DNA of 5,915 bases from Candidatus Hydrogenedentota bacterium (GTDB taxonomy: Bacteria > Hydrogenedentota > Hydrogenedentia > Hydrogenedentales > CAITNO01): contig CAIJOU010000866.1 of assembly GCA_903822375.1 (NCBI GenBank), forward strand, positions 1 through 5,915, read 5' to 3'. The notes below the pieces were generated by a model that saw only the letters and a program-made list of their open reading frames with translations, had not been told where the DNA came from and made no database searches. This document shows, one piece after another, positions 1-5,586 of this stretch. Made by a program: the position numbers and the translations under genes. The number at the start of each line of letters is the position of its first letter. Within the stretch, counting starts at the first letter, position 1.

Positions 1-1128
1 CCAGTTCGTAAGGTCGCCGTTGTCAATGGCCAGGTCGCCGGTCATCCAGGCAAACATGGGGTTCTGCCGCGCCGCCTGTCGGTGGAGCATCCCCACCGTC
101 TGATTAATGTCCATGTCGCCGCCCACCACGAATCGGATGGCCGAGTCACCGTTCGGCGGGGTGCGGAATTTCATTTCGCGCGACACGGCCGTAGTGCCGT
201 CGCCCGCCACGAAATAATAGGTCTGGCCGGGGGTAAGCCCGGTGAGTTGGACCCAATGAATGTTTCGCGTGACATAGGCGCTGAGGCCGGATATCTGGTG
301 CGCCGAACCGTTGGCCGTAAGAGGGTAGGCGGCCAGCACGCCGCCGTGGGAAACAGTGTCATAGTGCACCACACTGGTTCCGGCCGGGTCGCCGGTCTGG
401 TAGTTCACGGTCATCGTGGTGCCTGGGTCACCCTGCCACGTCAGGTAGGTGTGCACAGGGGGAGCCACATAGGGACCGTCATACAGGGTGAGCCGGGGGC
501 GCAGCGACATGTCACTGCTGGTGCCGCTGGAGTTCCAAACACCGATGGCCAGCGTGTTCTGCCCGTTGACCAGTTGACCGGCAAAGGCGCTGATGTCAAT
601 CCGCTCCGGCGCGGCGGTGTTCTCATGGTCACCCGCGGCGGTGTTCCATGCGACCGCCTTTGCGGCCATGGTGGCACTGCGGGCCACCTCCACGCCGTTG
701 ATCCATGCGACGTAGCCGTCGTCATAGTTGACCTCGAGCGACATGGCCTGGATAGAGGCGGCATTGGCAACGGTGAATGCGCTTCGGGTGTACACCGAAA
801 GGGTGCTGTTGTCCGAATGGTCGATCAGCGTGAAGTCGTCGGCGTCACCGTATCCCACCCCGTAGACGCCCGACTGCCAGTTGCCCGAGTGGTTGCCGTT
901 GTGGCTGTCGCCCTTGCCGTTGTCCTGCGCGGTGTTGTAGACGGCGGCCGTCCACCCGGCGGCAGCGCCGCTGTTGGGCAGGTCGCTGAGCGGCTCGATA
1001 TACAACATCGGTGTGTTCTCGTCCACCACCGTCATGGCCGACACGGCATACGCCGGCGACCCCGTGACACCGCACAACGCGGCGCAGAACAGGCACAGTG
1101 CCACACTAATCCCGATATTGTGTCTCAC
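1..1128 (-). CDS. Secreted purple-acid-phosphatase-like metallophosphoesterase (N-terminal 376 codons, C-terminus outside the window)
   Basis: This frame is open from a GTG at 1128 to the left edge (376 codons), so the 3' part of the gene is missing. Seen: a Sec signal peptide (residues 1 to about 28, hydrophobic core then a PAYA cleavage-type site); a beta-sandwich module (about 30-216) containing DDGYVAWINGVEVAR at 136-150 and NTLAIGVWN at 191-199; a fibronectin-like domain (about 222-325) with LTGLTPGQTYYFVAGDG (295-311), typical of the domain before the catalytic core in purple acid phosphatases; then the start of the metallophosphoesterase core with GGDMD (336-340) and GDLAID (364-369). 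D338 and D365 would be metal ligands. The PAP tyrosine position in GDxxY is Ile368 here, so a classical purple Fe(III)-Tyr centre is unlikely. Inferred role: phosphomonoester or phosphodiester hydrolysis outside the cytoplasm. The catalytic GNH and GHxH motifs lie outside the window. GTG is preferred because GGAGGG sits 6 bases before it and no upstream in-frame ATG is visible. Confidence 0.85.
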   Translation of the reverse strand, partial: MRHNIGISVALCLFCAALCGVTGSPAYAVSAMTVVDENTPMLYIEPLSDLPNSGAAAGWTAAVYNTAQDNGKGDSHNGNHSGNWQSGVYGVGYGDADDFTLIDHSDNSTLSVYTRSAFTVANAASIQAMSLEVNYDDGYVAWINGVEVARSATMAAKAVAWNTAAGDHENTAAPERIDISAFAGQLVNGQNTLAIGVWNSSGTSSDMSLRPRLTLYDGPYVAPPVHTYLTWQGDPGTTMTVNYQTGDPAGTSVVHYDTVSHGGVLAAYPLTANGSAHQISGLSAYVTRNIHWVQLTGLTPGQTYYFVAGDGTTAVSREMKFRTPPNGDSAIRFVVGGDMDINQTVGMLHRQAARQNPMFAWMTGDLAIDNGDLTNW

Positions 1129-1134
1129 AGAAAG

Positions 1135-1140
1135 CCCTCC
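1135..1140 (-). promoter_or_regulatory. Shine-Dalgarno site that fixes the GTG start of the metallophosphoesterase
   Basis: The coding strand reads GGAGGG, then six bases, then GTG. The nearby ATG at about 1147 is in another frame and soon reaches a stop, so this site supports the GTG at 1128 as the true start. The signal peptide begins directly after it. Confidence 0.7.
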
Positions 1141-1195
1141 TTTTCATTCTTGCCGCCCGACCTCAAATGACTGCCCGCTACCCGGAGCAAGAAAG

Positions 1196-1204
1196 ACTAT
1201 AGCA
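1196..1204 (-). promoter_or_regulatory. Candidate extended -10 promoter for the metallophosphoesterase
   Basis: The coding strand reads TGCTATAGT: a -10 hexamer differing from TATAAT at one base, preceded by the TGn extension. No good TTGACA-like -35 is seen 16-18 bases upstream, as is common for extended -10 promoters. It lies downstream of the probable terminator at 1239-1270 and about 70 bases before the GTG start, a sensible place. The call rests on one short motif and is tentative. Confidence 0.35.
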
Positions 1205-1238
1205 TGGAAAGGGCAAAAATGATAGACGGCAAGAAATG

Positions 1239-1270
1239 AAAAATCGCCCAAAATCATCGATTCCAGGCGA
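1239..1270 (-). terminator. Probable intrinsic terminator of the dehydratase cluster
   Basis: About 36 bases past the stop codon of the last dehydratase gene, the minus strand can fold as TCGCC, a 3x3 internal loop, AATC, the triloop GAT, GATT, then GGCGA, followed at once by TTTTT. The outer stem can gain one G-U and one A-T pair. The stem is interrupted and the T run is only five long, so it is probably of moderate strength. Its position, between two genes of unrelated function, fits a role in ending the operon transcript. Confidence 0.5.
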
Positions 1271-1305
1271 CTTCTATCGGACTTCGTTATTCGTTCATCA
1301 ATGCG

Positions 1306-2685
1306 TCACTTGATGGCGTTGGACTTCCGCGCGGCAAGCGACTCCATGAAAGCGTCGATGCGGGTGCCGACTTGCTCGTCCGACCAGGAACGGGTGTCGC
1401 TCTGGTCAGCCTCGATCATAATCGTCGGCAGTCCGTGCTTTTCCTCAAGGCGGCGCGCGAGTTCGTACTGCCCGAAGGAATAGGCACGGCAACTGCGGTT
1501 GGAGTGCATCACGAACCCGTCCAGGTGGAACTTCTCCGCCATCTCCAGCAGTTCGCGCTCGCGGTAGTCCAGCCCGTGGTTGATGTATCCGGCGATGTAA
1601 TTGGCCGCCATGGAGCGCAGAATGTCGCTCTCGTCGCGGTAGGGCGCCTGGTAGCTGAAACTCTTGGCGTAGGTCGACACCACCAGCGCCGCATTGTGTT
1701 CGCCAAATTTCTTCGCCAGGAACTGAATCTTGTACCAGATGGCCAGATTGTCCCAGCCGAGACGGTATTTCTCGCCCTCCACCGCCGCCACGCCGTTGCG
1801 CACGCGCCCCTCCATCTCGGCTTGGAGCATTTTATAGTAGCCTATGCATTCCTGCGTCCCGCGCAGCGTGACAATCGGCGCGAGATGGATAAACGTGTCG
1901 AACGAATTCATTGGCGCGGGACGGTGGGCCAGCATGTCCTGGACATCCCGCCACAGTTGCAGCGCCTGCTCCGAACGCCGCACGGTGTCTTCAAACTTGC
2001 CCCAAACAAAGGGCCTGCCCGTGATCTGAGAGACCTGGTCTATCATTTCCTGCAACTGCGCCTTCACATAGTCGATCGCCTCCGGTCGGTCTTCGCCGTA
2101 CTGGTAGGGCGCGTCGATCATGATCAGCGGCACGTCAAACATGCGCTGCAGTTCCTGGTACCACTTGGTCACCGTGCCGCAGATGTTGTTGCAGCACACG
2201 AGAAAGTCCGGGCGCGGCGAACCGCCGATGGGGCTCTTCTTGCTCAGTATGCTGCCGATGTCGCTGCGCGCATAGGAACACAGGTCGCGCGAGTACCCCT
2301 GGTCCTCGGCCGTTGCGCAGCACGAATCGGCCATGCGCATGGTGCCGATCATGGCGGCATGGTTCTCGGGGTAAATGGGAATCACGCCCGCGGCGTGCAG
2401 GATCTCCACCGGGCCGCCGCTGGTGATCCAGGCAATCTTCTGGTCCGGGTCCTTCTCGGCAACCTTTGCGCGGATGTAGTAGCGCCCCATCAGCAGCTTC
2501 ATCTTGTCGCCCGTCTTGATGGGGATGCGCTTGGCACCGGTGGACTTCTTGCCGCTTCCCAGCGCCTTGGATATCTTCTGGTCCAGCTTGCGCTTGGCCA
2601 GCGTGGCCCGCAGCAGACTGTAAAGAGCCATTTCCTTGGTCCAGTTCGTCACTTTCTTCGCCATGCGGTTCGACATGTCTCTCAT
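1306..2685 (-). CDS. 2-hydroxyacyl-CoA dehydratase / benzoyl-CoA reductase family, BcrB/HgdA-type iron-sulfur subunit
   Basis: The 459-residue product belongs to the HGD-D family and is the larger of two dehydratase subunits. With its partner (3505-4647) it should form a cytoplasmic [4Fe-4S] enzyme that takes one activated electron and eliminates water from a 2-hydroxyacyl-CoA, or performs a related CoA-thioester reduction. Family-like segments seen: WITSGGPVEILHAAG (86-100), DLCSYARSDIG (134-144), CNNICGTVTKWYQEL (165-179), YVKAQLQEMI (206-215), and HSNRSCRAYSFGQY (394-407) near the C-terminus. Candidate cluster cysteines are C136, C165 or C169, and C399. The first 80 or so residues are basic and form an extension relative to the smaller subunit. 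The start is uncertain: the ATG three codons in (2676) has AGGA eight bases upstream and is as good as 2685. The gene lies 31 bases after the activator gene and is probably co-transcribed. The substrate is unknown. Confidence 0.88.
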   Translation of the reverse strand: MRDMSNRMAKKVTNWTKEMALYSLLRATLAKRKLDQKISKALGSGKKSTGAKRIPIKTGDKMKLLMGRYYIRAKVAEKDPDQKIAWITSGGPVEILHAAGVIPIYPENHAAMIGTMRMADSCCATAEDQGYSRDLCSYARSDIGSILSKKSPIGGSPRPDFLVCCNNICGTVTKWYQELQRMFDVPLIMIDAPYQYGEDRPEAIDYVKAQLQEMIDQVSQITGRPFVWGKFEDTVRRSEQALQLWRDVQDMLAHRPAPMNSFDTFIHLAPIVTLRGTQECIGYYKMLQAEMEGRVRNGVAAVEGEKYRLGWDNLAIWYKIQFLAKKFGEHNAALVVSTYAKSFSYQAPYRDESDILRSMAANYIAGYINHGLDYRERELLEMAEKFHLDGFVMHSNRSCRAYSFGQYELARRLEEKHGLPTIMIEADQSDTRSWSDEQVGTRIDAFMESLAARKSNAIK

Positions 2686-2716
2686 CCTGATTCCGCCACG
2701 ATTTCGCGGCCGATGG

Positions 2717-3505
2717 TTACTTCACCGCCTCGTTGCGCGCCAGAAGCGCCGCGCCGAGCGCGCCCATGATCTGTGGTTGGTCCGGCACCGTCAGCGGCAG
2801 CCCGACGGCTTTCTCAATGGCCCGAACAACCCCCGTGTTCTTTGCCACGCCGCCCGTCATGATGACCCGCGGCGCCATGCCCGCGCGCATGGCCAGCGAG
2901 TTGACCCGCTGCGAAATGGACAGGCAAAGCCCCGCCAGAATGCGCTCCACCGTCTCGCCCTGGGCGAGCAGCGAGATGACCTCGCTCTCGGCAAAGACCG
3001 TGCAGGTCGAGGAAATCTTCGCGGGCCGGTCCGCCGTGAGGGCGCGCGGTCCCACCTCGTCCAGCGGCACCTCAAGCGTGCGCGCCATCACCTCCAGGAA
3101 GCGCCCCGTGCCGGCGGCGCACTTGTCGTTCATCTCAAACTTGCGGATCATCCCGGCGGCGTCCAGCGAGATCGCCTTCGAATCCTGCCCGCCGATGTCG
3201 ATGACGGCCCGTGCGTCCGGATAGAGCACATGCGCGCCCTTGGCGTGGCAGGTAATTTCCGTGACGGTTTTGGTTCGGTTCGCCACGCTCTCGCGCCCGT
3301 AGCCGGTGGCGACAAGCGCCGCAATGTCGCCGGGCACAGCGCCCACCCGCTCCAGCGCCGCGGCTAGCACCCTGTCCGCCGCGAGCGTCAGGTTGCCGCC
3401 GCTGGGCACCACAACATGGGCGCATATGGTCCCGGCGGCGTCCACCAGCACGGCCTTGGCCGTGGCCGAACCGACATCCACGCCCGCAAAGTACTGCACA
3501 CCCAT
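2717..3505 (-). CDS. BadF/HgdC-type ATP-dependent activator of 2-hydroxyacyl-CoA dehydratase
   Basis: The 262-residue product is an ASKHA-fold ATPase of the BadF/BadG/BcrA/HgdC family. Known family role: a homodimer bridged by one [4Fe-4S] cluster accepts an electron from ferredoxin or flavodoxin and, driven by ATP hydrolysis, passes it to the dehydratase. Motifs seen in order: phosphate-1 loop GVDVGSATAK (8-17), TGYGR (67-71), DIGGQDSK (103-110), NDKCAAGTGRFLE (126-138), SSTCTVFAESEVISLL (165-180), and adenosine motif TGGVAKN (217-223). C129 and C168 are the expected cluster ligands, one pair per monomer. The length matches HgdC (about 260). The frame is open upstream to 3658, but that part overlaps the previous gene and has no family similarity. 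ATG 3505 overlaps the preceding TAA (TAATG). The GTG two codons later (3499) has a GGAG eight bases upstream and may be the real start. The gene sits between the two dehydratase subunit genes. Confidence 0.93.
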   Translation of the reverse strand: MGVQYFAGVDVGSATAKAVLVDAAGTICAHVVVPSGGNLTLAADRVLAAALERVGAVPGDIAALVATGYGRESVANRTKTVTEITCHAKGAHVLYPDARAVIDIGGQDSKAISLDAAGMIRKFEMNDKCAAGTGRFLEVMARTLEVPLDEVGPRALTADRPAKISSTCTVFAESEVISLLAQGETVERILAGLCLSISQRVNSLAMRAGMAPRVIMTGGVAKNTGVVRAIEKAVGLPLTVPDQPQIMGALGAALLARNEAVK

Positions 3506-4647
3506 TACTCCGCCTTTGCCTTCAGCAGTTCCACAAACGCCTCGGCACGGGTGCGGAACTGTTCGGGCACGGGTAGATTCTGTTCCACCTCCACCAGCAG
3601 CCCCGGAATGCCCGCTGCCTCCAACGACTTGTTCACGTGCGGATAGTCGAAAAACCACGGGTCACAAAACTTGGTAAGCAAGAAGACCACTCCGGCGGCG
3701 CGCGCCGCACGGGCGCGCTCGACCAGAAACGCGCCCGGGTCAAAGCCGGGTGTGTGGAACGCAGGGCAGGGACGCCGGCCGAGGTACATCTCCACCAGTG
3801 CGTCCATCGGGTCGCCCGCAGGCGGTTCCGGCAGTGAGAAGGAACGCCCGCCCATGCACAAATCGTCATCGACGACCATGCAGCCCGCCTCTTCCAGCGC
3901 CGTGACAAAACCCATGTTCTGGCAAACGCTGCCCGCAACAAACACGCGCGGCAGCCGTTTCGCCTTCACATCACCGGCCGACTCCAGTTCCGCCACGAAC
4001 GGTTCCAACAGCCGCAGGTGCTCCTCTTTGTCCATCATCATCGACGAGGTCACCACAGCCAGCAGTTCGCGCCCGCTGATCAGTTCCGAATGTTCCCGGC
4101 GCAGGTCATACAGCCTCTGGACCAGGTTGCGGTGGCGCGCGTAAAGGTCAATACTGGCACGAATCGCCTCGTCCGAGATCGGTCCGGACAACGCTTCAAT
4201 CTGTTCGCGGACATCAGCCAGCACCTTGCGGTAATAGCTGAGCGCTGCGGGTCCGGAAGTAACCGTGGGCGCGGAAACAATGACCACCTTCTGGTTGGGC
4301 CGGCTGCTGCGCCACAGGTCCGCGAGATTCTGCATCGTGTCGCAGGTGTGCGAAAAAACGACCAGGTCCATGAAATCGAACTCGCCGGACAGCGCCGCGT
4401 CAAAACTGCTCCGCGCAAGGCTGCACGCATAGGCCTGCAAGAGTTGGTCGGCCCGCGGCGTACCGCCGGGACGCCCCAGCACCCGCACGGGCAGATACCC
4501 GGCCGCGTGGAGCAGTTCCTGCGGCGCATAGGAGCAGACAAAACCCGCCACCTTGCGGCCCGAAGCCGCCGCGGCGCGGGCCGTCGCATAAAAATCGTCG
4601 CAGACCGATGTGAAAACTTCCAACGCGGTGCCGTTGCCGCTGTCCAT
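3505..4647 (-). CDS. 2-hydroxyacyl-CoA dehydratase / benzoyl-CoA reductase family, BcrC/HgdB-type iron-sulfur subunit
   Basis: The 380-residue product is the smaller HGD-D family subunit and the first gene of the cluster. Landmarks seen: GFVCSYAPQELLHAAGYLPV (35-54), AYACSLARSSFD (72-83), FSHTCDTMQNLADLW (98-112), FVAGSVCQNMGF (236-247), and TKFCDPWFFDYP (325-336) near the C-terminus. C38, C74, C102 and C328 match the family cysteine positions from which three cluster ligands are normally drawn. No transmembrane or export signal is visible, so the protein is cytoplasmic. It should pair with the 1306-2685 product and receive electrons from the activator encoded between them. The ATG at 4647 has GGGAG eight bases upstream and is well supported. 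The TAA stop overlaps the activator ATG by one base, which suggests coupled translation. Whether the complex is a dehydratase or a reductase, and for which acyl-CoA, cannot be decided from this window. Confidence 0.9.
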   Translation of the reverse strand: MDSGNGTALEVFTSVCDDFYATARAAAASGRKVAGFVCSYAPQELLHAAGYLPVRVLGRPGGTPRADQLLQAYACSLARSSFDAALSGEFDFMDLVVFSHTCDTMQNLADLWRSSRPNQKVVIVSAPTVTSGPAALSYYRKVLADVREQIEALSGPISDEAIRASIDLYARHRNLVQRLYDLRREHSELISGRELLAVVTSSMMMDKEEHLRLLEPFVAELESAGDVKAKRLPRVFVAGSVCQNMGFVTALEEAGCMVVDDDLCMGGRSFSLPEPPAGDPMDALVEMYLGRRPCPAFHTPGFDPGAFLVERARAARAAGVVFLLTKFCDPWFFDYPHVNKSLEAAGIPGLLVEVEQNLPVPEQFRTRAEAFVELLKAKAE

Positions 4648-4722
4648 ACTTATGTCTCCCGGTAAGAGGGGTATACGTTTTGGCGGGTATGCTCAGACAG
4701 GTGCTGCACAAGCCACTCCAGT

Positions 4723-4731
4723 ATCATACCA
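4723..4731 (-). promoter_or_regulatory. Candidate extended -10 promoter for the dehydratase cluster
   Basis: The coding strand reads TGGTATGAT: a -10 hexamer one base off TATAAT with the TGn extension. It lies about 76 bases before the ATG of the first dehydratase gene. There is no convincing -35. It is the best promoter-like site I see in the 166-base gap between the OmpA-like gene and the cluster, and remains tentative. Confidence 0.35.
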
Positions 4732-4764
4732 CCCTTCAGCAGGCGCTTTCCCACTTTCCGCGGC

Positions 4765-4789
4765 CCAAGGGGCGACTCACTGTCCTTGG
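4765..4789 (-). repeat. Inverted repeat between the OmpA-like gene and the dehydratase cluster
   Basis: A perfect 6-bp stem CCAAGG/CCTTGG encloses a 13-base loop, 25-49 bases beyond the OmpA-like stop codon. No T run follows on the minus strand, so it does not look like a standard intrinsic terminator. It could stabilise the end of the ompA-like transcript, be a regulator site upstream of the candidate promoter at 4723-4731, or be chance. Confidence 0.3.
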
Positions 4790-4813
4790 TTCTCGGTCCG
4801 GCGTCCATTCCAA

Positions 4814-5482
4814 CTATGGATACCGTTGAACGTATCTAAACTCCACCCTGCGGTTCAGTTTCCGGTTGGCTGGCGTGTCATTCGGAACACAGGGTCTCGT
4901 CTCCCCATAGGATATCGTTGTGATTCGACTTGGCTCGATGCCCGATTCGATCATGTACTTCCTTACCGTCTCGGCGCGCTGAAGACCCAGTGCCAAGTTA
5001 TAGGCCTCATCGCCCTCGGAACTGGCGTGTCCCTCAATGGTAACCGTTTCTCGACCATATCCATTGCTCTTGGGGTACCGCTTCATTCTGCCAATGACCG
5101 CGTCCACCGATGCCCTGCCCGAGGGCTGGAGCACTGCCTTTCCAAAATCAAATAAGATATTGTTGATTATCAATGCATAGTCAATACTAGGGGGTACTTT
5201 GGAACTTGTCTCAGGTTCGGCGTTCTCGCTTTTCTTGAGCGGCTTCTTCCACACATGAAACACAACCCCGCGATTGCCCCACAGTTCCCCGTCCTGCTCA
5301 TTCTTCGCCGCCGCCACTGGCAGCCACCAGCAACCGGTGCGGCATTTGGAATCGGACTTCGGTTCCGGCTTCGCCCCCGTGTTGCCCCACCAGGACATGT
5401 CGTCCCAAGTCTTTGCCGCGTAGGCAACGCCGCCGTTCAGAACCATCAAACCCAGCGCCGCCGCAAGAATCATTTTCCGCAT
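4814..5482 (-). CDS. Exported OmpA-family C-terminal-domain protein
   Basis: The 222-residue product has a signal peptide (1 to about 22, cleavage after AYA), a short Trp-rich mature N-terminus (about 23-75), a charged linker (about 76-100) and an OmpA-like domain (about 105-218). The domain shows ILFDFGKAVLQPSG (109-122), VTIEGHASSEGD (147-158), LQRAETVRKYM (167-177), ITTISYGETRP (187-197) and NRKLNRRVEF (206-215). Such domains usually bind peptidoglycan at the outer membrane or periplasm. The arginine for the diaminopimelate contact is present (R169), but the usual Asp of GHTD is Ser154 here, as in GxASPEG-type variants. The N-terminus carries two WGNxG motifs (32-36 and 68-72) around C47 and C51. 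No beta-barrel domain is present. GAGGAGG lies eight bases before the ATG, so the start is firm. Codon use looks less GC-rich than in the dehydratase genes. Confidence 0.88.
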   Translation of the reverse strand: MRKMILAAALGLMVLNGGVAYAAKTWDDMSWWGNTGAKPEPKSDSKCRTGCWWLPVAAAKNEQDGELWGNRGVVFHVWKKPLKKSENAEPETSSKVPPSIDYALIINNILFDFGKAVLQPSGRASVDAVIGRMKRYPKSNGYGRETVTIEGHASSEGDEAYNLALGLQRAETVRKYMIESGIEPSRITTISYGETRPCVPNDTPANRKLNRRVEFRYVQRYP

Positions 5483-5529
5483 TTGCTCAGCCTCCTCTAC
5501 TCATCAATCCCCGAACGTAGTCCCCGGTT

Positions 5530-5538
5530 CCCCCCCCC
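5530..5538 (-). repeat. Nine-base G homopolymer (C on the plus strand) in the leader of the OmpA-like gene
   Basis: The coding strand carries G9, 48-56 bases before the ATG of the OmpA-like gene. Runs of this length slip during replication and, in some bacteria, alter expression of surface proteins from upstream regions. Here it would lie in the 5' untranslated leader if the -10 at 5562-5567 is used. The run is plain in the sequence; a regulatory role is only inferred. Confidence 0.6.
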
Positions 5539-5561
5539 ACAAACGACAACCGCCCTGCCGG

Positions 5562-5567
5562 ACTATA
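5562..5567 (-). promoter_or_regulatory. Candidate -10 element for the OmpA-like gene
   Basis: The coding strand reads TATAGT, one base from the TATAAT consensus, about 80 bases before the ATG at 5482 and just past the hicB stop codon. Neither a TGn extension nor a clear -35 is seen, so this is the weakest of the three promoter calls. Transcription from hicAB through the 104-base gap is the alternative. Confidence 0.25.
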
Positions 5568-5586
5568 TGGCGATTCGCGGCAAATC

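Noticed and set aside
82..1170. Long plus-strand open frame of 362 codons
   Set aside because: It is antisense to the phosphoesterase gene, whose minus-strand frame has a signal peptide and recognisable domains. The plus-strand product is rich in Val, Gly, His and Arg with no family motif, as expected for a shadow in GC-rich DNA.
1372..2769. Long plus-strand open frame of 465 codons
   Set aside because: It is antisense to the BcrB/HgdA-type subunit gene and runs past it into the activator gene. It is longer than the real gene but has His/Arg/Val-rich low-information content and no motif.
3506..3658. Upstream extension of the activator frame (51 codons)
   Set aside because: This part overlaps the end of the preceding dehydratase gene in another frame and is Gly/Arg/Thr-rich with no family similarity. 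The conserved activator begins at 3505 or 3499.
4610..5155. Plus-strand open frame of 181 codons spanning the gap before the dehydratase cluster
   Set aside because: Most of it is antisense to the OmpA-like gene, and the rest covers an intergenic region with promoter-like sequence. No family similarity is apparent.
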